DNA of 64,000 bases from Fodinibacter sp963833495 (GTDB lineage Bacteria; Actinomycetota; Actinomycetes; Actinomycetales; Dermatophilaceae): positions 1-64,000 of the forward strand of contig CAWHYJ010000013.1 of assembly GCA_963833495.1 (NCBI GenBank), given 5' to 3'. Of this stretch, positions 42,611 through 51,733 are shown one piece after another. Below the pieces are notes generated by a model. It made no database searches. It was not told the DNA's origin and saw only the letters and a list, made by a program, of their open reading frames with translations. How positions within the stretch are numbered: position 1 is the stretch's first letter; each line of letters begins with the position of its first letter. Made by a program: the position numbers and the translations under genes.

Positions 42611-44431
42611 ATGTCCGTTTCCACCAGGCGGGTCGTCGCCGGCGTCGCGGTCGCCGGCCTCGCATGCCTCACCGCCGCCCTGCCCACCGCATCCGCAGAT
42701 GCCACGGCAGGGCACGATCGGCACCCCTCGCACGGGCACCACCAAGCGCGAACCGTCTCGGGAACCCTGTTGGCCTTCAACGACTTCCACGGCAACATCG
42801 ACCCGCCGGCAGGGAGCGGCGGAGTGGTCGCCACGACCAGCGGGCCCGTTCCGGCCGGCGGCGTGGAGTACCTCGCGCACTGGGTCAAGGCGCTGCGCGC
42901 CGAGGCGAAGAAGACCTCGAAGTACGTCTACACCGTGGCGGCCGGCGACCTGGTCGGCGCCTCACCACTGGTCAGCGCGGCCTTCCACGACGAGCCCACC
43001 GTCGAGGAGATGAACTCCCTTGGCCTCGACGTCACCAGCGTCGGCAACCACGAGTTCGACGAGGGCGTCGACGAGCTGCTGCGCCTGCAGAACGGCGGCT
43101 GCCACCCCACCGACGGCTGCCAGGACGGCGACGGCTTCGCCGGCGCCGACTACCCGATGCTCGCCGCCAACGTGGTGCGCAAGAGCAACGGCAAGCCGAT
43201 CCTGCCGCCCTACAAGATCCGCAAGGTCGGTGACGTCAAGGTCGGCTTCGTCGGCATGACCCTCGAGGGCACGCCGAGCATCGTCAACCCCAACGGCATC
43301 CAGAGCGTCAACTTCCTCGACGAGGTGCAGACGGCGAACAAGTACGCCAAGGAGCTCAGGCGCAAGGGCGTCAACGCCATCGTGCTGCTGCTGCACGAGG
43401 GCGGCAGCCAGGCGCTCCCCAACAACACGCCGGCCGCCTGCAACGGCTTCAGCGGCCCGGTGGTCGACATCGTGCACGGCCTCGACCCGGCCTACGGGGT
43501 GGTCATCAGCGGCCACACCCACCAGCCCTACGTCTGCGACCTGCCCGACTCGGCGGGTGAGTCCACGCTCGTCACCAGCGCCGGCTCCTTCGGGCGCCTG
43601 GTCACCGACGTCGCCTTCAGCCTGAGCACCCACACCGGCCGCTTCGTCTCGGCGTCCGCGACCAACAACATCGTCGAGAACGGCATACGCAACGCCGACG
43701 GCACCTGGCAGTCCACCGGCACCCCGCCGAACGTGAGCTTCGTGCGCAACCCCGCGCTGATCGACCCCGCCGCCAAGGTGATCGCCGACAAGTACCGCGG
43801 CGCTGTGGCCCCGCTGGCCGACAAGGTGGTCGGCAGCATCACCGCGGACATCACCAGGGACAACGCGGCGAACGGCGAGAGCCCGCTGGGCGACGTGATC
43901 GCCGACGGCATGGTGGCCTACTCCACCCCGGCGGCCCCGAGCTTCGCGATCATGAACCCGGGCGGCATCCGGTCCTCGCTGGTCTTCGCCCCGAGCGGCG
44001 GTGAGGCGCCCGGGCAGGTCACCTACGGCGAGGCGTTCACGGTGCAGCCGTTCAACAACCTGGTCGTGACCCGCACCTACACCGGGGCGCAGGTCAAGGC
44101 GGTGCTCGAGCAGCAGTTCGCCGGCTTCGCCGGGCAGACGACGAACCGCATCCTGCAGGTGTCGGCCGCCGTCACCTACAGCACCACCACCAGGCCGCTC
44201 GGCGACCGGGTCACCGACCTGCGCGTGAACGGCGCGCCGATCGACCCGGCCGGGTCCTACAACATCACCATGAACGACTTCCTCGCGGCCGGAGGCGACG
44301 GGTTCACCAACCTCACCGTGGGCACGAACCCGGTCTACGCCCCTGGCTTCGACGTCGACTCGCTGACCAGCTACCTCGGAACCGGGCCGATCGCTCCCGG
44401 GCCGGCGAACCGGATCACCAAGCTGGGATGA
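42611..44431 (+). CDS. Secreted bifunctional UDP-sugar hydrolase / 5'-nucleotidase
   Basis: Exported metallophosphatase of 606 residues. A Sec signal (about 1-29) and a His-rich linker precede the calcineurin-like domain: NDFHGNID, GDLVG, VGNHEFDEG and SGHTHQPYVC provide the two-metal site. The C-terminal 5'-nucleotidase domain holds NPGGIRSSL and NDFLAAGGDGF. No LPXTG or anchoring helix is seen, so it is probably released. It would dephosphorylate extracellular nucleotides for phosphate and nucleoside uptake. GAGAGG lies 7 nt upstream of the ATG. Confidence 0.93.
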   Translation: MSVSTRRVVAGVAVAGLACLTAALPTASADATAGHDRHPSHGHHQARTVSGTLLAFNDFHGNIDPPAGSGGVVATTSGPVPAGGVEYLAHWVKALRAEAKKTSKYVYTVAAGDLVGASPLVSAAFHDEPTVEEMNSLGLDVTSVGNHEFDEGVDELLRLQNGGCHPTDGCQDGDGFAGADYPMLAANVVRKSNGKPILPPYKIRKVGDVKVGFVGMTLEGTPSIVNPNGIQSVNFLDEVQTANKYAKELRRKGVNAIVLLLHEGGSQALPNNTPAACNGFSGPVVDIVHGLDPAYGVVISGHTHQPYVCDLPDSAGESTLVTSAGSFGRLVTDVAFSLSTHTGRFVSASATNNIVENGIRNADGTWQSTGTPPNVSFVRNPALIDPAAKVIADKYRGAVAPLADKVVGSITADITRDNAANGESPLGDVIADGMVAYSTPAAPSFAIMNPGGIRSSLVFAPSGGEAPGQVTYGEAFTVQPFNNLVVTRTYTGAQVKAVLEQQFAGFAGQTTNRILQVSAAVTYSTTTRPLGDRVTDLRVNGAPIDPAGSYNITMNDFLAAGGDGFTNLTVGTNPVYAPGFDVDSLTSYLGTGPIAPGPANRITKLG

Positions 44432-44483
44432 CGATCGCAGCACACCGCTGCTGATTCCCGGCGCCGCTCGGCGACGGGTGGCA

Positions 44484-44515
44484 GGCTCGCCAGTGCACAG
44501 GCGCACTGGCGAGCC
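44484..44515 (+). terminator. Strong hairpin after the 5'-nucleotidase gene
   Basis: GGCTCGCCAGTGC and GCACTGGCGAGCC form a perfect 13-bp stem with an ACAGGC loop, about 50 bp past the stop. Confidence 0.7.
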
Positions 44516-44538
44516 CGTCAGGAAGGACGCAGCGATGA

Positions 44539-45510
44539 GTCGCGCCGCCGCAGCCCGCGCCTTCCTCCAAACCCGGCTGCATCTCCGGTGCCGTCACCTT
44601 CGGGGCCACCACTGACCGCGATGCCGTCGCCCCCTTCAGCGTGCCCGACGACTCCTGGGCCACCTGGAACGGCACCTCGATGGCTGCCCCGCACGTCGCC
44701 GGTGCCTTGGCGCCGCTGCGCCAGCACACGCCGAACCGACCGGTTGTGCGCCTGGTCGACGACCTGCGGTCCAGCGGGAAGCGGGTCACCTATGCCTCTA
44801 ACGCTGCCCGCGTCACCACCCGCCGGATCGACGTCATGAGCGCCATCGCGGTGAGCACCGGCCCCCGGCTCGCGCTGAGCGGCGGGCCGGCCGTGGCCCC
44901 CGAAGGCAGCGCGCTGACGCTGGTGGGCACCTGGACCGACGGCGCGGCCGGGCCGCCGGTCTGCGCCACGGCGACCGCCGGCACGGTCACCCTGGGCCGC
45001 GGCACGTGGTCGTGGACCGCAACCCGCGGGGACGACACGACGCTGCCCGTCACCATCACCGCGACGGATGCCGGGGGCGCCTCGCGCGCACTCACCCTCA
45101 CCGCCCGGTGGTCGAACGTCGCGCCGACCGCCACCCTCACCGCGGCGGGCACCCACTGGTGGCACGGCAGCGGGTCCGGCACGCGGCGCACTGGTGGTCC
45201 GCCGCCTACCGAGGGCAGTCGCGTCGGTGGGCGCCGCCGACCAGCCCTGCCTGCTCGCCACGGCCCGCACCCTCAGCAGCGTGTTCGCGGAGCCTCGCCC
45301 CCTCACCACCGCCGCCGACGCCGTGGCGGTGCTCGGCCCGGCCCAGGGCGCCGGCACGCGCGACGTTCGACGCCAACCTGCTCGCGGCCTGGCTCGACGT
45401 CGCCACCGGCTCGGTCGACCCGTCGCACCGTTCGACGCCGACGGGAACGGCTCGCGGGAGACAGAGGTGGGCGCATTCCTCCTCGCCACCGAGCACGGCG
45501 GAACACCTCG
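44539..45510 (+). pseudogene. Decayed secreted subtilase (S8 peptidase) gene
   Basis: One frame reads ISGAVTFGATTDRDAVAPFS then WNGTSMAAPHVAGALA, the region around the catalytic serine of subtilisin-like proteases, and continues through Ig-like strands (LTLVGTWTDG ... WTATRGDDTTLPVTITATD). The signal, propeptide and catalytic D and H are missing, and a stretch between APFS and WNGTS is deleted. From about 45180 the recognisable C-terminal module continues only by frame changes (WWSAAYRGQ, ADQPCLLATARTLSSVFAEPRPLTTAADAVAVLGPAQGAGT, FDANLLAAWLDVATGSVD). The gene cannot make a working protease. Confidence 0.7.
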
Positions 45511-45519
45511 CCGGCCACG

Positions 45520-46020
45520 TCACGAGACCCGGTGCCGCTCACCCGGGGCTGCCGCGACCGCGCGCCGCGGCCGCCAGCGGCACCGCGACACCGCGGTGGT
45601 GGCCGCGACCAGCAGGGCCCGGACGCCGTCGAGCAGGTGACCGAGGCCACCCGCGGGCGGCGCGGCACCGGCACCCGGGCCGAGGGCGCCGCGAGAGACC
45701 ACGGCCCGCTCACCCGTCGGCCGGGCGAGCAGCACCGTGGCCACGGGCAGCTCGAACCCGTGGCCGGCGAGGTCGACGGCTGGACGCCGGCCGACGCGCA
45801 GTCGCCCCGCACCACGGCGGCGAGCGGCGTCGCGCCCTCACCGGTCACGGCCAGACATGCCATCCCCGCAGTTCCGCCGTCTTGGCGGCGTAGAGGGCCG
45901 GGCCGCCGGCCTCCACGCGGGTGGCGAGCGCCACGACATTCTCGCCGGCCGCGGCCCGCACCCGCTCGGCGGTCTGGCGCCGTCGCACCGTCGTCACCGC
46001 AAGCAGGGCCGCCACGTCGC
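45520..46020 (-). pseudogene. Unidentified degraded coding sequence behind leuA
   Basis: Immediately beyond the leuA stop the minus strand reads VAALLAVTTVRRRQTAERVRAA and AGENVVALATRVEAGG in one frame, then ACLAVTGEGATPLAAVVRGD in a second and VATVLLARPTGERAVVSRGALG with GHLLDGVRALLVAATTAV in a third. The continuity of protein-like sequence across frames suggests one gene broken by frameshifts, with a start lost. I cannot assign a family. Confidence 0.4.
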
Positions 46021-47766
46021 TCAGGCGGGGACCACCGCGTCGCGCTCGGCGCGGTTGACCGCCGACATGATCGCGCGCAGCGAGGCCTTGACGATCGACT
46101 CGTGCAGGCCGACGCCCCACAGCACCCGCTCTCCCACGGCGCACTCGACGTAGGCGGCGGCGCGGGCGTCGCCACCGGCCGACAGGGCGTGCTCGTGGTA
46201 GTCGAGCACGCGCACGTCGACCCCGAGCGGTGCGAGCGCCTGGATGAAGGCGGCGATGGGGCCGTTGCCGGTGCCGGAGATCGCGACCTCCTTGCCGAAG
46301 TCGGTGATCGTGGAGTCGATGTGGTCCATGCCGTCGTCGGCGCCGGTCAGCGTCGAGCGCACCGGGGCGAAGCGCCCCCAGCGGTCGCCGGGCTCGTCGG
46401 CGTGCAGGTACTCGTCGGCGAACATCTGCCAGATCTGTGCTGCCGACAGCTCGCCGCCCTCGGAGTCGGTGCGGCGCTGCACGACGTGGCTGAACTCGAC
46501 CTGGAGCCGGCGCGGCAGGTCGAGCCCGTGCTCGGCCTTGAGCAGGTACGACACGCCGCCCTTGCCGGACTGGGAGTTGACCCGTACGACGGCCTCGTAG
46601 GAGCGGCCGATGTCGTGCGGGTCGATCGGCAGGTAGGGCACGCCCCAGTCGATGTGGTCGACGTCGGTGCCGGCCGCCGTGCTGCGCCGGTCCATGTCCT
46701 CCAGGCCCTTCTTGATGGCGTCCTGGTGCGAGCCGGAGAAGGCCGTGTAGACGAGGTCGCCGCCCCACGGGTGCCGTTCGTGCACGGGCAGCTGGTTGCA
46801 GTACTCGACGGTGCGCCGGATCTCGGCCATGTCGGAGAAGTTGATCTGCGGGTCGATGCCCTGGCTGAACAGGTTCATGCCCAGGGTCACGAGGCAGACG
46901 TTGCCGGTGCGCTCGCCGTTGCCGAACAGGCAGCCCTCGATGCGGTCGGCACCGGCCAGGAAGCCGAGCTCGGCTGCGGCCACGCCCTCGCCGCGGTCGT
47001 TGTGCGGGTGCAGGCTCACGACGACGGACTCGCGGCGGTCGAGGTGGCGCACCATCCACTCGATGGAGTCGGCGTAGACGTTGGGAGTCGCCATCTCCAC
47101 GGTCGCCGGGAGGTTGACGATCATCTTGTGGTCGGGCGTCGGGTCGATGACCGCGATCACCTCGTTGCAGATGCGCACCGCGAACTCGAGCTCGGTGCCG
47201 GTGTACGACTCGGGCGAGTACTCGTAGTAGACGTCGGTCTCGGGGATGGTCTCCTCGAGCTTCCTGCACAGCCGGGCGCCCTGGAGGGCGATGTCGATGA
47301 TGCCCTCCTCGCTCATCCCGAACACGACGCGGCGCTGCAGCACCGAGGTCGAGTTGTAGAAGTGCACGATCGCCTGCTTCGAGCCGCGGATGGCGTCGAA
47401 GGTGCGCTCGATGAGGTGGTCACGACACTGGGTGAGCACCTGGATCGTGACGTCGTCAGGGATGTGCCCGCCGTCGATCAGGTCGCGGCAGAAGTCGAAG
47501 TCGGTCTGGCTGGCGCTGGGGAACCCGACCTCGATCTCCTTGTAGCCCATCCGCACGAGCAGCTTGAACATGCGCATCTTGCGCTCGGCGTCCATCGGGT
47601 CGATGAGGGCCTGGTTCCCGTCGCGCAGGTCGACCGCGCACCAGCGTGGGGCCTTGGTCATCACCTGGTCTGGCCAGGTGCGGTCTGGCACGTGGACCTC
47701 GAGCTGCTCCTGGAACGGCACGTACTTCTGGGTCGGCATGCCCGAGGGCTGCTGGGGGTGGATCAC
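46021..47766 (-). CDS. leuA: 2-isopropylmalate synthase
   Basis: First enzyme of leucine synthesis, condensing acetyl-CoA with 2-oxoisovalerate. The 581-residue length and opening YVPFQ match the long LeuA2 class. The TIM barrel carries VDLRDGNQAL, GYKEIEVGFPSASQTD and the metal motif SLHPHNDRGEGVAAAELG; the C-terminal LeuA dimer/regulatory domain (leucine feedback) begins after about residue 440. TAGGTT-like promoters are not obvious at the start; instead a leader peptide rich in leucine precedes it, pointing to attenuation control. Confidence 0.95.
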   Translation of the reverse strand: MIHPQQPSGMPTQKYVPFQEQLEVHVPDRTWPDQVMTKAPRWCAVDLRDGNQALIDPMDAERKMRMFKLLVRMGYKEIEVGFPSASQTDFDFCRDLIDGGHIPDDVTIQVLTQCRDHLIERTFDAIRGSKQAIVHFYNSTSVLQRRVVFGMSEEGIIDIALQGARLCRKLEETIPETDVYYEYSPESYTGTELEFAVRICNEVIAVIDPTPDHKMIVNLPATVEMATPNVYADSIEWMVRHLDRRESVVVSLHPHNDRGEGVAAAELGFLAGADRIEGCLFGNGERTGNVCLVTLGMNLFSQGIDPQINFSDMAEIRRTVEYCNQLPVHERHPWGGDLVYTAFSGSHQDAIKKGLEDMDRRSTAAGTDVDHIDWGVPYLPIDPHDIGRSYEAVVRVNSQSGKGGVSYLLKAEHGLDLPRRLQVEFSHVVQRRTDSEGGELSAAQIWQMFADEYLHADEPGDRWGRFAPVRSTLTGADDGMDHIDSTITDFGKEVAISGTGNGPIAAFIQALAPLGVDVRVLDYHEHALSAGGDARAAAYVECAVGERVLWGVGLHESIVKASLRAIMSAVNRAERDAVVPA

Positions 47767-47838
47767 TGGTCTGCTTCCTTCACACTTCGTCGGGGTTCAG
47801 CCGGTGCAGCAGAAGCTCCGCGACGAGGGGCGGCCGAT

Positions 47839-47883
47839 TCAGGCCCCGCCGCGGCAGCGAAGGAGGAGGTGTCCGTGAAGCAC
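47839..47883 (-). CDS. Leucine-rich leader peptide of leuA
   Basis: A 14-codon frame GTG-CTT-CAC-GGA-CAC followed by CTC-CTC-CTT encodes MLHGHLLLRCRGGA and stops 72 bp above leuA. Four of the first eight codons are leucine, three in a row, including the rare CTT. GACGCT lies 6 nt above the GTG, so the peptide could be translated leaderless. Ribosome stalling here at low leucyl-tRNA would fit the leuA attenuation known in other actinobacteria. I could not draw a confident terminator/antiterminator pair. Confidence 0.65.
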   Translation of the reverse strand: MLHGHLLLRCRGGA

Positions 47884-47936
47884 GCCCCCAGCGTCCCACG
47901 CGACCGGCACCGCGCCAACCCCGGGGCCGCCGAAGG

Positions 47937-48632
47937 TCACGATGCGGGACGCAGCACGGCCACGGTGACGGCGCGGCGCACCTCGAAGCCGACGCGTCGG
48001 TAGAGGCGGTGGGCGCCGTCGTTGCCGTCGCGCACGTGCAGCATCGGGGTGTCGCCACGCTCCCGGATGCCGTGTGCCGCGGCGAGCGTCACGACCGCGC
48101 CCAGGCCCTCGCCGCGTACCGCCGGGTCGACGCAGACCCCCGAGACCTCGCCGAAGCCCAGGACCCGCATCCGCTCCCCCGCCATGGCCACGAGCCGGCC
48201 CTCGCGGCGGATGCCGAACCAGCGCCCGGTGAGGTGGCTGTTCGGGCCGAACGGTCCCGGCTCGGTCGCCGACGCGAGCGCCACCATGTCGGGCGAGTCG
48301 GATGCCGTGAGCTCCACGACCTCGCGCCTCGCCTTCGTCGGGAGCTCGGTGAGGTCGCCGGCGACGTACTGGGTGGCAGGCTCGCGGAGCAGCTCGCGCC
48401 AACCGGGCGGGGCCGGCTCGACCTCGCCGCGCAGGAAGACGGCGGTGCCGCGGGGGCCGACGAGCTCGGCCAGCGCCGCCCAGCCCGCGGCGTCGAGGTG
48501 CTCGACGCCGCAGAACGGGGCGATCTCGTCGCGGTAGCGACGCGCCGCGCCGTCGGTGGTGGTCTCGGCGAGGGCGGCGTGCGGGCCGGTGAGGGCGTGC
48601 CATGCGACGTCGTCGAGCACGTGGTCGGCCAC
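47937..48632 (-). CDS. GNAT-family acetyltransferase
   Basis: A 231-residue protein whose C-terminal half is a GNAT fold: GEVSGVCVDPAVRGEGLGAVVTLAAAHGIRERG contains the acetyl-CoA loop RGEGLG, and LYRRVGFEVRRAV is the final beta bulge. The N-terminal half (about 1-110) resembles the FR47-like arrangement. Third gene of the acdS-ddaH operon with a 4-bp gap. Substrate unknown. Confidence 0.83.
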   Translation of the reverse strand: MADHVLDDVAWHALTGPHAALAETTTDGAARRYRDEIAPFCGVEHLDAAGWAALAELVGPRGTAVFLRGEVEPAPPGWRELLREPATQYVAGDLTELPTKARREVVELTASDSPDMVALASATEPGPFGPNSHLTGRWFGIRREGRLVAMAGERMRVLGFGEVSGVCVDPAVRGEGLGAVVTLAAAHGIRERGDTPMLHVRDGNDGAHRLYRRVGFEVRRAVTVAVLRPAS

Positions 48633-48636
48633 CGGC

Positions 48637-49422
48637 TCAGCCCCGAACCCGCACCGAGAGGCAGGTGACGCAGCCCTCGAGCTTCTCGAACTCCGACACG
48701 TCGACCTCGGTGACGGTGTAGCCGCGGTCGCGGTAGGAGGCGGCGGTTCGTGGCGCGCTGGTCGCCATCAGCAAGTGGTCAGGGGCGAGGTGCACGACGT
48801 GGGCACCGCCCTCCTCGGGCACGTCCTCGTACGCGGGGAACGCCTCCTTGTCGTCGACGACCGGGCCCCAGCCGACCACCGTGCCGTCGGGCAGGGCGGT
48901 GCACGCCGACTTCAAGTGCAGCGCCCGCTCCACCGGCACGGCTTGCACCCGAACTCCGAACTCGCGCAGGTGTGTTGCGAGCTGTTGGATGCCGACGCCG
49001 TTCGTTCGCCCGCCGAGCCCGACGTAGGCGGTGCCCCCGGCGCGCAGCACGTCTCCCCCATCGAGGGTGCCGGGTGCCTCGATGTGGGCGACGCGCAGGC
49101 CGAGGTCGCGCACGGCCCGCTCGACGCCGGCGGCCTCGCCGCGCCGCTCGGGGGCGCCGGAGCGGGCGATGACCGCGAGGTCGCCGTGCACCACTACCGG
49201 GTCCTCGACGAACACCGCGTCGGGGTGGTCGTCGGCGGGCTCGACCTCCACGACCTGCCAGCCGTTGCGGGCCAGCGCGTCCACGTATCGCTGCCACTGC
49301 TGGCGGGCGAGGTCGAGGTCGAGCGGGCTGCGGTCGATGTGGGTGACGATGCCTTCGGCCAGTCTCGGCCCGGGGCGACGGACGAGCGCGACCGGCGGCG
49401 TCACGGCATCCGGGCGGTTCAC
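48637..49422 (-). CDS. ddaH: Dimethylargininase / amidinotransferase-family hydrolase
   Basis: A 261-residue pentein-fold hydrolase expected to convert N-omega-methylarginines to citrulline and methylamine. FVEDPVVVHGDLAV, GTLDGGDVLRAG, GRTNGVGIQQL, the catalytic histidine in LHLKSACTAL and the nucleophilic cysteine in KLEGCVTCLSVR are all present. The GTG at 49422 overlaps the acdS stop (GTGA) and is preferred to a GTG four codons upstream. Confidence 0.88.
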   Translation of the reverse strand: MNRPDAVTPPVALVRRPGPRLAEGIVTHIDRSPLDLDLARQQWQRYVDALARNGWQVVEVEPADDHPDAVFVEDPVVVHGDLAVIARSGAPERRGEAAGVERAVRDLGLRVAHIEAPGTLDGGDVLRAGGTAYVGLGGRTNGVGIQQLATHLREFGVRVQAVPVERALHLKSACTALPDGTVVGWGPVVDDKEAFPAYEDVPEEGGAHVVHLAPDHLLMATSAPRTAASYRDRGYTVTEVDVSEFEKLEGCVTCLSVRVRG

Positions 49423-50444
49423 GAGGCCGGCCACAGCGAGTGGTAGGCGTTGAGCGCGGGCTGGCCGCCGAGGTGCGCGTAGAGCACCGTCGAGTCCCTG
49501 GCGATGTCGGCGGAGCGCACCAGGTCGACGAGCCCCGCCAGCGACTTCCCTTCGTAGACGGGGTCGGTGATCATCGCCTCGAGCTCGGCGCCCAGGCGCA
49601 TCGCCTCCATGGTGGAGTCGACCGGCACGCCGTAGAGGTCACCGGCCCAGTCGGGCAGCAGGGTGAACTCGTCGTCGCGCAGGTCGCGGCCGAGCTCGAT
49701 GACCTCGGCGGTGTGCCGGGCGATCCGCTCGAGCTGGGCCCGGGTCGTGTCGAGCGTGGCGGAGGCGTCGATGCCGATGACGCGTCGCTTGACTCCGGTG
49801 ACGTCCTCGAGCGCGGCGAACCCGGCGACCATCCCGGCATGGGTCGAACAGGTGACCGTGCAGACGACGATGGTGTCGAAGTGCACGCCGAGCACCTTCT
49901 CCTGCTCGGCGAGCTCGAAGGCGTAGTTGGCGAAACCGACTCCCCCGAGGGGGTGTTCGCTCGCACCTGCGGGGATGGGGTAGGGAGTGCCGCCGCTCTC
50001 CTCGACCTCGCGCAGGGCGTCCTTCCACGAGTCGCGGATGCCGATGTCGAACCCGTGCGGGTCGAAGCGCGAGTCGGCTCCCATCATCCGCGAGAGTTGG
50101 ATGTTGCCCACCTTGTCGTTGACCGGGTCGTCCCAGGGCACCCACTTCTCCTGCACCAGACGGCACTTCAGCCCGAGGTGCGCCGCAACGGCGGCCACCT
50201 GCCGGGTGTGGTTCGACTGGTAGCCGCCGATCGAGACCAGGGTGTCGGCGCCGCTGGCGAGCACGTCGGGGACGATGTACTCGAGCTTGCGGATCTTGTT
50301 GCCGCCGAACGCCAGGCCGCAGTTGACGTCCTCGCGCTTGGCCCACACCTGGGCGCCGCCGAGGTGCTCGCTGAGCCGGGGCAGGTGCTGCAGCGGGCTG
50401 GGCCCGAAGGTGAGCTGGTGGCGGGGGATGTCGTGGAGACGCAT
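49419..50444 (-). CDS. acdS: 1-aminocyclopropane-1-carboxylate (ACC) deaminase
   Basis: PLP enzyme of 341 residues that opens the cyclopropane ring of ACC to 2-oxobutyrate and ammonia. The PLP lysine is K50 in GGNKIRKLEY; SIGGYQSNHTRQVAAVAAHLG carries the catalytic serine (S77), and VTCSTHAGMVAG and DPVYEGKSLAGLVDLV match ACC deaminase more than D-cysteine desulfhydrase, though the two are close. It heads an operon with ddaH and a GNAT gene. Weak -10 TAGAAC lies 7 nt upstream. Enzyme choice between the two relatives needs the C-terminal tyrosine/glutamate check. Confidence 0.85.
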   Translation of the reverse strand: MRLHDIPRHQLTFGPSPLQHLPRLSEHLGGAQVWAKREDVNCGLAFGGNKIRKLEYIVPDVLASGADTLVSIGGYQSNHTRQVAAVAAHLGLKCRLVQEKWVPWDDPVNDKVGNIQLSRMMGADSRFDPHGFDIGIRDSWKDALREVEESGGTPYPIPAGASEHPLGGVGFANYAFELAEQEKVLGVHFDTIVVCTVTCSTHAGMVAGFAALEDVTGVKRRVIGIDASATLDTTRAQLERIARHTAEVIELGRDLRDDEFTLLPDWAGDLYGVPVDSTMEAMRLGAELEAMITDPVYEGKSLAGLVDLVRSADIARDSTVLYAHLGGQPALNAYHSLWPAS

Positions 50445-50510
50445 GCTGCTGGTTCTACCACCGACAACCCGGATGCGGTCAGGGGCGTCCGTGCGCCACC
50501 CTTGGTGCTC

Positions 50511-51416
50511 GTGACCACCGAACTGCCTGCGAGCCTGACCGCGCGCCCGCTCACACTCGACGACCTCGACGCGGCGTTCGCCGTCTACTCCGCCGCAGAG
50601 CTCGAGGACTCCGGGCACCTCGCGCTCGCGCCCGAGGACATCGCGGGCGACTGGGCGCGGCCCAGCTTCGACCTCGCGAGCGACAGCATCGGGGTGCTCG
50701 AGGGCGGCCGGCTGGTCGCAGCCGCCGAGGTGACCACCGGTGGGACGCGCGCCGAGGCCGCCGTGCTGCCGGGCCAGCGGGGGCGCGGCATCGGGTCCTG
50801 GCTCGCGGCGTGGACCGAGCAGCGGGCGGCGTCGCTCGGCTCGTCTCGGGTCGGGCAGGTGGCACCGGACGGGTCGCTCCCCCAGCGCTTCCTGCGTGGC
50901 CGTGGCTACCGGCTGGGGCACACGTCGTGGGTGCTCGAGCTGCCCGAGGGGCGGGAGGTGCCGCGGCGGTCCCTCCCGGACGGGTACGCGATCGCGACGG
51001 GCGACACGGCGCAGCGTGTGCAGACGGCCTACGTCGTCATCCAGGACGCGTTCGACGAGTGGGAGGGGCGGCGGCGCGCGACCTTCGAGGACTGGGCGGC
51101 CACCACCGTGCGCCGCCCCGGGGCGCAGCCCTGGCAGCTGGGGATCGTCGAGCACGACGGGGTGGTCGTGGGGGCATCGTTCACCATCCTCGACAGCCAG
51201 GGGGTCGGGTTCGTCGACCAGCTGGCCGTCCATCGCTCGCACCGCGGGAAGGGGCTGGCCCAGGCGCTGCTCGCCGACGCCTTCGACCGGGCGCGCGAGC
51301 GCGGCGCCACGCGTAGCGAGCTGTCGACCGACTCACGCACCGGTGCGCTCGACCTCTACCTCAAGGTCGGGATGGAGGTCACCCAGGTCTGGACGCACCT
51401 GGTGACCGACGTCTGA
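50511..51416 (+). CDS. Tandem GNAT-domain acetyltransferase
   Basis: A 301-residue protein with two GNAT folds. The first (about 10-145) has the acetyl-CoA loop AAVLPGQRGRGIGSWLAAW; the second (about 155-300) has VDQLAVHRSHRGKGLAQALLADAF and ends YLKVGMEVTQVWTHLVTDV. Such tandem proteins include mycothiol synthase-like enzymes, but I see no specific signature. It is divergent from acdS. Confidence 0.82.
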   Translation: MTTELPASLTARPLTLDDLDAAFAVYSAAELEDSGHLALAPEDIAGDWARPSFDLASDSIGVLEGGRLVAAAEVTTGGTRAEAAVLPGQRGRGIGSWLAAWTEQRAASLGSSRVGQVAPDGSLPQRFLRGRGYRLGHTSWVLELPEGREVPRRSLPDGYAIATGDTAQRVQTAYVVIQDAFDEWEGRRRATFEDWAATTVRRPGAQPWQLGIVEHDGVVVGASFTILDSQGVGFVDQLAVHRSHRGKGLAQALLADAFDRARERGATRSELSTDSRTGALDLYLKVGMEVTQVWTHLVTDV

Positions 51417-51420
51417 GCGG

Positions 51421-51675
51421 TCAGGTGCGCAGGGTGCCGACCAGGGTGACGTACTCGTCGCGGGCGTCGTCGACGCTCATTCCCTTCGCCTCGGCCCAGG
51501 CGTCGTACTTGGCGCGGCCGACCGGGCTCGTGAACCCGGGCCGCTTGCCGGTGACATCACCCTCGGACGCCTGCTTGTAGAGCGCGTAGAGCCGCAGCTT
51601 GGTCTCGTTGCCCGGGTCGATCACGAGCGAGTTGACGTAGGCAGCAGCGGCATGGAACTCGTCCTCGGTGGCCAT
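51421..51675 (-). CDS. Acyl-CoA-binding protein
   Basis: An 84-residue four-helix ACBP. KLRLYALYKQASEGDV and GFTSPVGRAKYDAWAEAKGMS contain the conserved tyrosines and lysines that hold the CoA head. Free-standing ACBPs are less common in bacteria than in eukaryotes. It lies head to head with an acyl-CoA dehydrogenase gene and is likely to buffer acyl-CoA for beta-oxidation or storage-lipid synthesis. TAGAGT lies 6 nt above the ATG. Confidence 0.92.
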   Translation of the reverse strand: MATEDEFHAAAAYVNSLVIDPGNETKLRLYALYKQASEGDVTGKRPGFTSPVGRAKYDAWAEAKGMSVDDARDEYVTLVGTLRT

Positions 51676-51681
51676 GGCGCC

Positions 51682-51687
51682 ACTCTA
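51682..51687 (-). promoter_or_regulatory. -10 box TAGAGT for the ACBP gene
   Basis: TAGAGT on the minus strand ends 6 nt before the ATG at 51675; leaderless geometry. Confidence 0.5.
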
Positions 51688-51733
51688 GGGCGGGAGGTGA
51701 GAGTGTGGAACACCGACCTTCTGAGGAGCCACG

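Noticed and set aside
44641..48003. A 1,120-codon open frame on the plus strand
   Set aside because: It runs antisense through leuA and is open only because of G+C-rich codon structure; only its first 170 codons look like protein (the subtilase remnant).
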